Of a stretch of 64,000 bases of DNA, positions 43,608-52,627 are shown piece by piece. The stretch spans positions 1,116,001 through 1,180,000 of the forward strand of contig NZ_QRGB01000001.1 in assembly GCF_003449035.1 (NCBI RefSeq), read 5' to 3'. The notes below the pieces were generated by a model. It was not told the DNA's origin. It did no database searches and saw only the letters and a list, made by a program, of their open reading frames with translations. The first letter of the stretch is position 1. Every line of letters begins with the position of its first letter. Source of the stretch: Pedobacter indicus. Its GTDB lineage: Bacteria; Bacteroidota; Bacteroidia; Sphingobacteriales; Sphingobacteriaceae. The position numbers and the translations under genes are program-made.

Positions 43608-44642
43608 ATGAAACTCCTTTCTTATTTGATTCTATTTCTTATGATTATAACCTCTGCATGTACACAAGAGCCATTAAAATGGGGTAATTTACCTAGTATT
43701 CCTGATACGGTGGGTTTCGCCGGATCGTTTGCTGGCGTCTCGAATAATACATTAATTGTTGCTGGTGGGGCAAACTTCCCAGATGGGGGGGCGCCTTGGA
43801 CAGGATCAAAGAAGGTTTGGGATGATCAGGTGTTTGCACTTGAAAAGGGTAGTCAAGAATGGAAAATAGTGGGAAAATTACCCAGACCATTGGGGTACGG
43901 GGTCTCGATCAGCACGGACGACGGTTTGCTTATCATTGGTGGAAGTAATGAAGAAGGACATTATAGTGATGTATATCAACTGAAATACGTAGGCGACAGT
44001 GTGTCTTATACTGATCTTCCGAGTTTACCTGAACCCTTAGCGAATTCGGCAGGCGTATTATTAAACAACACCGTGTATGTAATGGGAGGAACTACTGATC
44101 CTGCTTCTAAAGACGCGGAAGGGAGTTTTTGGTCTCTGGATCTAAACAATTTAGATGCTGGCTGGGCAATAAGAGAGTCTTGGCCGGGTCCTTCAAGAAT
44201 GTTGGCAGTTGCTGGTGCAGATGACCACGCTGTTTATCTTTTCAGTGGTGCTCATTTAAAGGAAGGTATTCGCGAGTACCTTTCGGACGGTTACCGATTT
44301 TCTGAGGAAAATGGATGGGAGAAACTGGCTGAGCTTCCGAGAGCGGTTGTGGCGGCACCTACGCCGGCGTTTACTGACGGGAATTCAAATCTACTTGTAT
44401 TTGGTGGAGACGACGGTAGCTTGGCGGGGATAGATCCGCAAAAAGAAGAACATCCTGGCTTTTCAAAGGGAGTGTTGAGTTTTGATCCTGATAGAAATGA
44501 ATGGAATACGATTGCGGAACAACCGGGACATGCGGCAGTGACAACTTCGCTCGTTGTATGGAATGAGGAAGTTGTTATTCCTGGAGGGGAAATAAGACCT
44601 GCCGTTCGAACTACACAGGTTCGTACCGTTATTGAGAAGTAG
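43608..44642 (+). CDS. nanM: N-acetylneuraminate mutarotase/epimerase, Kelch type
   Basis: A 344-residue Kelch-propeller protein of the NanM family that speeds alpha-to-beta interconversion of released sialic acid. Lipobox TSACT (Cys18), so it is an exported lipoprotein. Kelch blades show repeated VxGG turns: LIVAGGANFPDGG, LLIIGGSNEEG, VYVMGGTTDP, LLVFGGDDGS, EVVIPGGEIRP. It fits between the sialidases that release alpha-anomers and the transporter. Confidence 0.9.
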   Translation: MKLLSYLILFLMIITSACTQEPLKWGNLPSIPDTVGFAGSFAGVSNNTLIVAGGANFPDGGAPWTGSKKVWDDQVFALEKGSQEWKIVGKLPRPLGYGVSISTDDGLLIIGGSNEEGHYSDVYQLKYVGDSVSYTDLPSLPEPLANSAGVLLNNTVYVMGGTTDPASKDAEGSFWSLDLNNLDAGWAIRESWPGPSRMLAVAGADDHAVYLFSGAHLKEGIREYLSDGYRFSEENGWEKLAELPRAVVAAPTPAFTDGNSNLLVFGGDDGSLAGIDPQKEEHPGFSKGVLSFDPDRNEWNTIAEQPGHAAVTTSLVVWNEEVVIPGGEIRPAVRTTQVRTVIEK

Positions 44643-44677
44643 TTATTCTCTGTGAAATATTGAAATAAACCTAATCT

Positions 44678-45931
44678 ATGAAAAATGCAAAATATTATCC
44701 ATGGCTGGTTGTCGGCTTGCTGTGGGTTGTCGCCCTCCTAAATTATATGGATAGACAGATGCTGTCGACTATGCGGCCTAGTATGGAAGCTGATATCCAA
44801 GAGCTGCAATCGGCTGCAAACTTCGGACATTTGATGGCTATTTTCTTATGGATTTATGGGTTTATGAGTCCGGTAGCTGGCACGATCGCGGATAAATTTA
44901 GTAGAAAATGGTTGATAGTAGGTAGTTTGTTTGTGTGGTCGGCTGTGACTTTCGCGATGGGCTATGCTACGACTTTTAATCAGTTGATGTGGCTGCGAGG
45001 TATTATGGGCGTTAGTGAAGCTCTGTATATACCAGCCGGCTTATCACTTATTGCTGATTATCATAAGGATAAAACCCGATCCTTGGCAATAGGTATTCAT
45101 ATGACCGGATTGTATATGGGGCAGGCTCTTGGCGGTTTTGGCGCTACATTGGCAGAGGCCTTTACATGGCATACGGCGTTCAGGTCGTTTGGACTTGTAG
45201 GGATAGTCTATGCTTTAATTCTTTTGTTTTTCTTGCATGAAGTTAAGACTTCATCGAAGGAGAAAGTTGTACTGGATCCGGTGCCGGACGGTACTTCTAT
45301 TAAAAAAGTTACCATATTTAAGGGGTTAAGTGTGCTTTTGTCGAATATTGCGTTTTGGGTTATCTTATTTTATTTCGCTGTTCCGAGCTTACCAGGCTGG
45401 GCAACAAAAAATTGGCTGCCGACATTGTTTGCGGAGAATCTTAATATACCAATGTCTTCGGCGGGGCCTTTGTCGACGATCACAATCGCCGCTTCCTCGT
45501 TTATCGGTGTGATTTTCGGGGGTATTCTTTCGGATCGATGGGTACAGAAAAATGTCCGCGGCAGGGTTTATACAAGTGCTATTGGAATTGCATTAACAAT
45601 TCCATCTTTATTATTATTAGGTTTTGGTAACTCATTGTTTCATGTAGTTGGTGCTGCTTTATGTTTCGGTTTGGGATTTGGTATGTTTGATGCGAATAAT
45701 ATGCCGATTCTTTGTCAATTTGTATCAGCAAAGTACAGGGCAACTGCTTATGGCTTGATGAATATGGTTGGTGTCTTCTCAGGAGCCTTTATTACCGATT
45801 ACCTAGGTAGATCAACAGATGCGGGTAACCTTGGGAGTGATTTTGCCAAATTAGCGGCTATCGTCGCCATCGCTTTGGTCGTGCAGTTATACTTTTTGCG
45901 TCCTAAAGTCAATGATTTTACAGATGATTGA
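44678..45931 (+). CDS. nanT: MFS transporter, probable sialic-acid permease
   Basis: A 417-residue major facilitator with 12 membrane segments; N-terminal LLNYMDRQMLSTM, the loop 2-3 motif GTIADKFSRKWLIVG, and GVSEALYIPAGLSLIADY near 112. It resembles sugar-acid/anion symporters (ACS-like family). The last gene of the sialic-acid operon, so it most likely moves N-acetylneuraminate over the inner membrane. The symbol is assigned by context; the family alone does not prove the substrate. Confidence 0.8.
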   Translation: MKNAKYYPWLVVGLLWVVALLNYMDRQMLSTMRPSMEADIQELQSAANFGHLMAIFLWIYGFMSPVAGTIADKFSRKWLIVGSLFVWSAVTFAMGYATTFNQLMWLRGIMGVSEALYIPAGLSLIADYHKDKTRSLAIGIHMTGLYMGQALGGFGATLAEAFTWHTAFRSFGLVGIVYALILLFFLHEVKTSSKEKVVLDPVPDGTSIKKVTIFKGLSVLLSNIAFWVILFYFAVPSLPGWATKNWLPTLFAENLNIPMSSAGPLSTITIAASSFIGVIFGGILSDRWVQKNVRGRVYTSAIGIALTIPSLLLLGFGNSLFHVVGAALCFGLGFGMFDANNMPILCQFVSAKYRATAYGLMNMVGVFSGAFITDYLGRSTDAGNLGSDFAKLAAIVAIALVVQLYFLRPKVNDFTDD

Positions 45932-45970
45932 AATTGATCAATCGATTGCGTGAAAAAAAAGTTGGATTAG

Positions 45971-46002
45971 TTTGGAAAATACAATACTTAGTGTTACTTT
46001 TA
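45971..46002 (+). promoter_or_regulatory. Promoter of candidate small RNA copy 2
   Basis: TTTG at 45971-45974, 20-bp spacer, TACTTTTA at 45995-46002 (one mismatch). ACTATCA begins two bases after the -7 octamer, exactly as in copy 1. Confidence 0.5.
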
Positions 46003-46006
46003 CACT

Positions 46007-46112
46007 ATCAAAATCAGAGCAATCAAATTTTGGTAATTGGTTAAATGTCTTTTCATAATTTAGGTTTATAATTGGTTAGTTCAAAACCCCTGCCCATCAG
46101 GGGTTTTGTTAT
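46007..46112 (+). ncRNA. Candidate small RNA, copy 2
   Basis: Starts in ACTATCA (46004-46010); carries the same 28-nt block as copy 1 at 46053-46080, then the terminator 46082-46108 (11-bp stem CAAAACCCCTG/CAGGGGTTTTG, loop CCCAT). Between start and block are about 43 extra bases, including GGTAATTGGTTAAATG, which partly repeats the block's AATTGGTTAGT. About 105 nt if started at the predicted promoter. It may also serve as the end of the sialic-acid operon mRNA. No ORF of note. Confidence 0.6.
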
Positions 46113-46625
46113 TTATAAGTTTTCGGTAATTTCGGATGATAGAGGTTTAACTGCTGACCGGTAACGATGAATTAATTTCCCGTTTTCATCGATAAGAAAT
46201 TTTTCAAAATTCCATTTAATCTCTCCTGTGAAATCAGGGTTGTCCGCAGAAGTTAGGTAGTCGAACAGAGGACTAATGTCTTCCCCTTTCACGCTTGTCT
46301 TCTCGGTGAGCAAGAAAGTGACTCCATAATTCTTTTCACAGAACGACTGTATGTCCTCGTTAGCTCCAGGTTCCTGATTGCCAAAGTTATTTGCCGGCAC
46401 ACCGATTACAACTAATTGATCTTTGTACTTTTTTGACAATTCCTCCAATTCGGCGTATTGAGGAGTGAAACCACATTTTGATGCTGTATTGACTAATAGT
46501 ATCTTTTTCCCTTTAAAATTGGAAAGGTCAATGGATTTGCCATCAATGCCTTGTAATTTGAATTGGTATACATTGTCTGGGGGCGTTGCGAATAGAACGC
46601 TAAATAGTATAAGCAGTGTTTTCAT
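46113..46625 (-). CDS. Glutathione peroxidase family protein (thioredoxin-type peroxidase)
   Basis: A 170-residue GPx-fold peroxidase that reduces hydroperoxides. The peroxidatic Cys51 lies in VNTASKCGFTPQYAELEEL; the conserved VIGVPANNFGNQEPG and IKWNFEKFLIDENGKLIHRY are present. A hydrophobic N-terminus (LLILFSVLFATPPDN) suggests export. In bacteria such enzymes usually use thioredoxin rather than glutathione, and this lineage makes bacillithiol. Follows the sugar kinase gene by 18 bp on the same strand. Confidence 0.93.
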   Translation of the reverse strand: MKTLLILFSVLFATPPDNVYQFKLQGIDGKSIDLSNFKGKKILLVNTASKCGFTPQYAELEELSKKYKDQLVVIGVPANNFGNQEPGANEDIQSFCEKNYGVTFLLTEKTSVKGEDISPLFDYLTSADNPDFTGEIKWNFEKFLIDENGKLIHRYRSAVKPLSSEITENL

Positions 46626-46643
46626 GATAAATAATTCTAAATT

Positions 46644-47516
46644 TTATAAATTTAAATAGTTACTTTTTTGTGTTTCTTTCTCCACAACAAAAGCATATAA
46701 ATCCTGTATGGGTTGCTGAATGATTTTTCCGATTCGAACATGATTGTTTTTACATACGACTTTTAATTGTTCACTATAAAAATAGGCAATCGACCCGACA
46801 AAATGACATTCGTAATCTTCATAGTCAGCATAACTGAATATATTCGTTTTCACGAAATCTTCGAAACCATTACAGAGCATATCTGTGATGTAATCATGGC
46901 TAGTGTGGTCCGCAAGGAAGGGTGCGAATGAAGCAAGATAAGCATTAGGATGAGGCTCTTGATAGACATTTTTCATGACGATCTCTTTGTTGACCTCATA
47001 GGTTCCAGCAAATTCTATGCTGATATCTGAAGGCATTTGATCATATAGAAAATCGGTGACCAGTTTCTTTCCGAACCATGCGCCAGAGCCTATGTCACCA
47101 AGGATAAAGCCAGTGCCGAACCTGCTTGGTAGTGCATTTTCACCATCAAAGAAAGAAATATTAGATCCGGTGCCCATTGTGCTGATAAAACCCGGACGGT
47201 CGCCACATGTGGCATAAGCGGAGCCGATTAAGTCCGTGTCAACAGAAACAAAAGCGTTTTTAAAAACATGAGAAACTGCATTCGAAACAATCTCTCGTCG
47301 GTCAGGAGATGTACAGCCGGAACCAAAAAAATAAATTTCGGAAATGTCGTTAACATAAGGGCTGATCTCCTTAAAAGACTGGATAATTTTAACTATTTCC
47401 TTTTCCTGAGTGAAGAATGGATTGATTCCCTGCGTGCGATAGCGTTCAGGTTTTTTGCCATTCGGAGTGAACATCCAGTCGGACTTAAAAGAACCACTAT
47501 CAACTACAAGTATCAT
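46644..47516 (-). CDS. BadF/BadG-type sugar kinase (N-acetylglucosamine kinase-like)
   Basis: A 290-residue ASKHA-fold kinase: phosphate-1 motif VVDSGSFKSDW at 4-14, phosphate-2 STMGTGSNISFF near 112-123, and the FILGDIGSGAWFGKKL loop near 137-152, all typical of N-acetylhexosamine kinases of the BadF/BadG group. It could act on GlcNAc, MurNAc or ManNAc. Its place next to the sialic-acid operon, on the opposite strand, makes a role in amino-sugar use attractive but unproven. A TAAATTTG -7 element (reverse strand of 47547-47554) may start its transcript. Confidence 0.85.
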   Translation of the reverse strand: MILVVDSGSFKSDWMFTPNGKKPERYRTQGINPFFTQEKEIVKIIQSFKEISPYVNDISEIYFFGSGCTSPDRREIVSNAVSHVFKNAFVSVDTDLIGSAYATCGDRPGFISTMGTGSNISFFDGENALPSRFGTGFILGDIGSGAWFGKKLVTDFLYDQMPSDISIEFAGTYEVNKEIVMKNVYQEPHPNAYLASFAPFLADHTSHDYITDMLCNGFEDFVKTNIFSYADYEDYECHFVGSIAYFYSEQLKVVCKNNHVRIGKIIQQPIQDLYAFVVEKETQKSNYLNL

Positions 47517-47621
47517 AACTAATTAAAATTTCAAAAAGCATAGATTCAAATTTACAATAATTTTAGTTAATCTTGTTGGAATTAGCAAAGGTCCGATTTC
47601 CTGATTTTTAATAATATCACT

Positions 47622-49409
47622 ATGAGAAGACATTTTATTTATTTGTTTATGACTTTAATGATGACAACTTTGACGAGTATTGCCCAACCTAGAATTAGTT
47701 TTGATGTTTCATTTAAAGAACCTCAGGCTCATTATATAGAGGTTCGGATGGAGATAGATAACTTGGAAGAAGGCTCAGTCGATTTGAAAATGCCTGTTTG
47801 GGCACCCGGGTCTTATCTTATACGAGAGTTCCCGAAAAATGTAGAGCACGTGTTTGCGAAAGCTGCCGGCTCAAAAGATCTGCCTGTTAAAAAAATTGAT
47901 AAAAATACATGGAGGGTTGAAAATGGTGCTGAAAAAAAAATTGTAGTAGATTATCGGATATACGCTTACGAGGTTTCTGTAAGGACAAGCTACGTTGATG
48001 AGAGCCATGCATTTTTATCCCCTACCGGTGTTTTTATGTTTATCGACGGTATGATCGATCTTCCATCCGAAGTTGAGGTTACTCCCTATAAAGGATGGTC
48101 AAAAATATCAACGGGTTTAGAGCCTGTTAAGGGTAAAAAGAATACTTTTTATGCTGAGAATTTTGATATTTTGTTTGACTCACCCATTGAAGTCGGCAAT
48201 CAGGATGTTTTTACGTTTAATGCGGCAGGCGTAGAACATGAAGTGGCGATGGTCGGTGGCGGAAATTATGATGCAGCGCGTTTGAAGAGAGATATGGCCA
48301 GCATTGTGGAGGAGGCAACCAATGTTTTTGGTGTAAACCCAAATAAACGTTATGTTTTCATTGTTCATAATTATGCATCTGGTGGCGGAGGTTTGGAACA
48401 TTTGAATTCTACTGTCTTGGGTGCGTCTCGTTTCGCTTATAGTAATCCCGATCGTTATAACGGGTTTTTAGGACTTGTTGCACACGAATACTTCCACGTA
48501 TGGAATATTAAAAGATTGAGGCCCGAGAACTTAGGCCCGTTTAATTATAGTGCTGAAAACTACACTACAAACCTGTGGATATCAGAAGGGTTCACTGCTT
48601 ATTATGATAACTTGCTAGTTCGCAGAAGCGGCTTTTATGATGAGAATAGTTATCTGAAAATGTTGACAAATGACATTGAAGCTGTTGAAAATAGACCGGG
48701 TAACCTCGTGCAACCACTTGATTTGGCTAGTTTTGATGCTTGGATCAAATATTATCGTCCGGATGAGAATTCCGTCAATACCACGGTCTCATATTACAAT
48801 AAAGGTGCGTTGATGGGGATGCTGCTTGACTTGAAGACATTACATGCGACCAAAGGGGAGAAGCGCTTAGATGATATTATGCAAGCTATGTATCAGGAGT
48901 ATTATGAGAAGCAGGATAGAGGGTTTACTGATGCCGAATTTAAGGAAATGGCAGAAAAGGTGGCTGGCACCTCAATAGACGATATTTACGATTACGTGAA
49001 TAATGCGAAAGCTGTTGATTATAATAAATATCTGGGCTATGCGGGCATGAAGCTCGTGAATCAATTAGAAGGGATCAGTTTGCCGGATTTTGGTGTTCGT
49101 TTAGTGAAGAATAGAATCGTTTCGGTTAGCAGAAATAGCGGAGCGTGGAACGGAGGTTTGAACGTTCACGATGAATTAATCTCTATTAACGGATACCGGA
49201 TTGATGAAGACGGCAGAGAGATGGATCGCATTCTTAGTCAGACGGCGGTTGGAGATGAGGTAACTGTCTTGGTTGCGCGAGATGGCATAATGAAAGAGTT
49301 TCGTTTTACGCTGCCTGAAAATAAACGTGCTGATTATGTAATTGAACCGGTAGCTGATGCAACGAAAGAACAGATTGCTATCAGGAATGTCTGGTTGTCA
49401 GTAAATTGA
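47622..49409 (+). CDS. M61 family metallopeptidase with PDZ domain
   Basis: A 595-residue exported peptidase (signal peptide to TSIAQ), glycyl-aminopeptidase (M61) type. N-terminal beta domain (about 22-190), then the zinc site HEYFH at 288-292 with the downstream Glu in WISEGFTAYYD; a PDZ domain occupies about 500-575 (FGVRLVKNRIVSVSRNSGAW, DELISINGYRID). Members prefer N-terminal Gly/Ala. Monocistronic, with a bidirectional terminator downstream. Confidence 0.93.
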   Translation: MRRHFIYLFMTLMMTTLTSIAQPRISFDVSFKEPQAHYIEVRMEIDNLEEGSVDLKMPVWAPGSYLIREFPKNVEHVFAKAAGSKDLPVKKIDKNTWRVENGAEKKIVVDYRIYAYEVSVRTSYVDESHAFLSPTGVFMFIDGMIDLPSEVEVTPYKGWSKISTGLEPVKGKKNTFYAENFDILFDSPIEVGNQDVFTFNAAGVEHEVAMVGGGNYDAARLKRDMASIVEEATNVFGVNPNKRYVFIVHNYASGGGGLEHLNSTVLGASRFAYSNPDRYNGFLGLVAHEYFHVWNIKRLRPENLGPFNYSAENYTTNLWISEGFTAYYDNLLVRRSGFYDENSYLKMLTNDIEAVENRPGNLVQPLDLASFDAWIKYYRPDENSVNTTVSYYNKGALMGMLLDLKTLHATKGEKRLDDIMQAMYQEYYEKQDRGFTDAEFKEMAEKVAGTSIDDIYDYVNNAKAVDYNKYLGYAGMKLVNQLEGISLPDFGVRLVKNRIVSVSRNSGAWNGGLNVHDELISINGYRIDEDGREMDRILSQTAVGDEVTVLVARDGIMKEFRFTLPENKRADYVIEPVADATKEQIAIRNVWLSVN

Positions 49410-49430
49410 TTGAGTTTGTGGGGAAAAAGA

Positions 49431-49464
49431 AACGGCGACTATTCAAATAGCTGCCGTTACTTTT
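49431..49464. terminator. Hairpin terminator between convergent genes
   Basis: Arms 49431-49443 and 49446-49458 pair over 13 bp with two mismatches (AACGGC...GCCGTT outer, CTATT...AATAG inner, CA loop), with TTTT following on the forward strand and a T-rich run on the reverse. Confidence 0.7.
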
Positions 49465-49490
49465 AATTGTTGATTTGTGATTGGGTTTAG

Positions 49491-49985
49491 TTAAAATGCG
49501 AAACGAATCGATAGTCCGATGCCTTCTGCGTCGAAACCTGTATCAGGCGTAATCTCTAAGGCAGGTTTCCAGTCCAATGAAACATTAATAGGTGCCCCAT
49601 TGAATTTGTAATCTAACCCTAAAACTCCGTCAATACTCAACGCAATGTCAGAATCATGATGATCATGTTTGTAATCCCATACACCAATTCCGGCACCACC
49701 ACCATAATACCATCTTAGTCCAGGTGCATTGTTGATGGGAAGATGTCTTTCATACAAACCTATTAAACGAAACGTCGAATATTCGTTTTTCTTACTACGA
49801 AAATTTACGATGAAATCCAACGCATCATTGCTGTTAACGAAGTGTTTGAACGTGATACCGTTAGCAACACCAAAACGTCCCCCGATAGCATTTCTGTAAT
49901 CGTGTCCCAAAGCTTGAGCTTTTGCCTCTTGGCCCGCAATGCTGAGAACACCAACAGTGAATAATAGTAAAAGTAATTTTTTCAT
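49491..49985 (-). CDS. Small outer-membrane beta-barrel-like protein
   Basis: A 164-residue secreted protein, signal peptide to EAKAQ. The mature part has alternating hydrophobic strands with aromatic ends and finishes GIGLSIRFAF, ending in Phe as many outer-membrane barrels do. Length suits an eight-stranded barrel. A His/Asp-rich turn, DYKHDHHDSD, near residue 109 could bind metal or be an exposed loop. Function unknown. Confidence 0.75.
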   Translation of the reverse strand: MKKLLLLLFTVGVLSIAGQEAKAQALGHDYRNAIGGRFGVANGITFKHFVNSNDALDFIVNFRSKKNEYSTFRLIGLYERHLPINNAPGLRWYYGGGAGIGVWDYKHDHHDSDIALSIDGVLGLDYKFNGAPINVSLDWKPALEITPDTGFDAEGIGLSIRFAF

Positions 49986-50150
49986 TTCTTTTCGTTTTGT
50001 TAATACGCAACGCGTAAACCAAATTTGGTGCCAAATAACGTTTTTTTCTTTTTAGAACTCGAAATCATAAAATAGTTTCAATATCCTAGGAGAAAAGATT
50101 GGAATTATTTTCGTATTTTAGGTCAGTTGCAACTCTCTAAAACGGGAATC

Positions 50151-51914
50151 ATGGCGGAAATAAAACGAATGTTTGACATTTTGGAAAATTATCGAAAAAA
50201 TTTTTCAAATGAGGAGATGGTGTCTGGGAAATTTGACGGCCAACGGAGAATTTATAGCACAGCCGAATTTATTGAAAATGTGGATACACTAACGCGCGCT
50301 TTGCTGGAGTTTGGGATTAAGAAAGGTGATAAGGTTGCCTTAATGTCAGCTAACCGTCCAGAGTGGAATTTTTGCGACTTCGGAGTTATGCAATTAGGAG
50401 CTGCCATTGTTCCGCTTTACCCTACATTGTCAAAACAAGATCTGAAGCATATATTAACAGATGCTGATGTGAAGGTGATTTTTGTTTCTACCACGGAATT
50501 GTATGAAAAATTGAAAGAAAGTGTGGATGAGTTGTCTGCATCTGTGGAAGTAATTTCATTCGATAATGTTCCGGACACAACTGCCTGGGAGGATTTTCTA
50601 AAGACCGGCGACCCCAATGTTGATCTTAATGAATATAGAGAGCAGATAGACGAGGATGATTTGCTTACATTGATATACACATCGGGTACAACGGGTAAAC
50701 CGAAAGGTGTATGTTTGAGCCACCGCAATATTATTAGCAATATTTTAGCCTCGAGTCATTTATTTCCGACTGAGTATAAAAAAGCGATTAGCTTTTTGCC
50801 ACTTTCTCATGTTTTTGAGCGAATGGTCGTGTATATGTACTTTTCTTTGGGCATTGAAGTGCATTATGCTGAGAGTATGGACACGATAATTGATGATGTT
50901 AAAGAGGTAAAGCCTGATGGCTTTACCACGGTTCCGCGAGTATTGGAAAAGGTTTATGACGCGATTTACGCTAAAGGAAAAGCCTTAACTGGTTTGAAGC
51001 GTTCGATTTTCTTCTGGGCTTTGAATTTAGGTTTGAACTATAAAGAACCCGGAAAGAACAGTGCTTTTTATAACCTTCAATTGAAGATAGCAAGAAAATT
51101 AGTGTTTAAACAGTGGCAGGCTGCTCTGGGTGGAAATATCGTTGCTCTTATTTCTGGGGGTGCGGCATTGCAAGAAAGGCTTGCACGGGTGTTTTGGGCA
51201 GCGGACATACCTGTATTGGAGGGCTATGGACTGACCGAGACTTCGCCGGTTATTTCGGTAAACGGATTAAAGCCTGATCAAATTAAATTTGGTACAGTGG
51301 GTAAGGTTCTTTCTAATTTAGAGGTAAAAATTGCCGACGACGGAGAGGTTCTTTGCAAGGGACCAAGTATTTTTTTGGGCTATTATAAAAATGAGGAGGC
51401 GACGGCTGAAGTTGTTGACGAGAATGGCTTTCTCCACACCGGGGATATTGGTGAGCTCAGCGAAGAGGGGTTCCTTAAAATAACTGATCGAAAAAAGGAG
51501 ATGTTTAAGACCTCTGGCGGAAAATATGTCGCTCCTCAAGTTCTAGAAAATAAACTTATGGAATCGCTGTTTATAGCTCAGGTAATGATTGTGGGTGAGG
51601 GTCGTAGATTTCCGTCGGCTCTGATAGTACCTGCGTTTGACAAGCTGAAAAGTTGGTGTAAGGTCAAGGGGATCGAATGGAGGTCTAACGATGAAATCGT
51701 TAAGGATCCGCAGGTTATCGATAAATTTCAGCGGGAAGTTGATTTAATGAACAAAGGGTTTGGGCACTGGGAGCAAATTAAGAAGTTTATTCTTTTACCT
51801 AAAGAGTGGAGTATTGACGCAGGAGAACTGACTCCTAAGCTCAGTCTTCGGCGAAAAGTGATTCTAAGTAATCACACAGACGAGTTAGATGAAATTTATA
51901 AGGGAGAGAAGTAG
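50151..51914 (+). CDS. Long-chain fatty-acid-CoA ligase (AMP-forming)
   Basis: Activates fatty acids to acyl-CoA. The 587 residues from the ATG at 50151 (a TTG at 50127 in the same frame is less likely) show the P-loop LIYTSGTTGKPKGVCLSHRN, LPLSHVFERMVVYMYFSLG, EGYGLTETSPVISVN, FLHTGDIGEL and the hinge ITDRKKEMFKTSGGKY, all of the FAA/FadD-like group. Ends 13 bp from the convergent ktrA, with no room for a hairpin. Could supply substrate to the beta-oxidation operon 4 kb away. Confidence 0.93.
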   Translation: MAEIKRMFDILENYRKNFSNEEMVSGKFDGQRRIYSTAEFIENVDTLTRALLEFGIKKGDKVALMSANRPEWNFCDFGVMQLGAAIVPLYPTLSKQDLKHILTDADVKVIFVSTTELYEKLKESVDELSASVEVISFDNVPDTTAWEDFLKTGDPNVDLNEYREQIDEDDLLTLIYTSGTTGKPKGVCLSHRNIISNILASSHLFPTEYKKAISFLPLSHVFERMVVYMYFSLGIEVHYAESMDTIIDDVKEVKPDGFTTVPRVLEKVYDAIYAKGKALTGLKRSIFFWALNLGLNYKEPGKNSAFYNLQLKIARKLVFKQWQAALGGNIVALISGGAALQERLARVFWAADIPVLEGYGLTETSPVISVNGLKPDQIKFGTVGKVLSNLEVKIADDGEVLCKGPSIFLGYYKNEEATAEVVDENGFLHTGDIGELSEEGFLKITDRKKEMFKTSGGKYVAPQVLENKLMESLFIAQVMIVGEGRRFPSALIVPAFDKLKSWCKVKGIEWRSNDEIVKDPQVIDKFQREVDLMNKGFGHWEQIKKFILLPKEWSIDAGELTPKLSLRRKVILSNHTDELDEIYKGEK

Positions 51915-51927
51915 TAGAGGGAAAGAA

Positions 51928-52608
51928 CTAAGCGTCGATTAACTTGTTGATGTTTTCCATCTCACCAAAAATTACCAAAATATCTCCTTCTTCCAGTCTT
52001 GTGTGTGAAGTTGCTATGCCCGAAGCCTCTTTTGTGACTTTTGCCACTCCTTTGACAATTTCTTCCTTTACTTTAATTGTTGTAAGAATAATGACTTGAT
52101 ATTGATTTGTAAGATCGGCTTCAATGAGTGTTTTGCCGACATAACGTTTAGGGACTTTTGTTTCAACGATACTGTATTTTTCCGAAATTTTGAACGAGTC
52201 AACAATGTTGAGGTTGACCAGTTTAACGGCCAAGCGTTCTGCTGATTCCTCTTCTGGCATAATGAACTCTTCGATCTTCATGGCCTCAAGCACTGTTTGT
52301 TGAAGATCTGAGACGACTCGTGCAATGATGCGTTTTATTTCGAATTGCTTCAATACTGCGGTCGTCAACAACGAGGATGCTTCGTCTTCACCAATGGCTA
52401 CGATAACAGCGTGTGCATCTTTTAAAGGCAGAGATGCTACTGCGTTCTTGTCGGTAGCATCTAGGCATACTGTGTGGGTGATCTCGTCTTTGAACTGTTC
52501 GACTTTTTTCATATCGTTATCAGCACCGATAACCTCATGTCCGAGTTCAGTAAGTTTAAATGCGAGTGATTTTCCGAAGTGTCCTAACCCAAAAACGATA
52601 AATTTCAT
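51928..52608 (-). CDS. ktrA: Potassium uptake regulatory subunit (KtrA/TrkA)
   Basis: A 226-residue cytoplasmic RCK protein that gates the membrane subunit in response to nucleotides. RCK_N: VFGLGHFGKSLAFKLTELGH near 4-23, the GADND acidic end of strand 2, and VCLDATDKNAV near 48-58. RCK_C (about 135-226) carries VETKVPKRYVGKTL. Nineteen bases after the ktrB-like gene, same strand. Confidence 0.93.
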   Translation of the reverse strand: MKFIVFGLGHFGKSLAFKLTELGHEVIGADNDMKKVEQFKDEITHTVCLDATDKNAVASLPLKDAHAVIVAIGEDEASSLLTTAVLKQFEIKRIIARVVSDLQQTVLEAMKIEEFIMPEEESAERLAVKLVNLNIVDSFKISEKYSIVETKVPKRYVGKTLIEADLTNQYQVIILTTIKVKEEIVKGVAKVTKEASGIATSHTRLEEGDILVIFGEMENINKLIDA

Positions 52609-52627
52609 ATTTATTTATATTATAATC

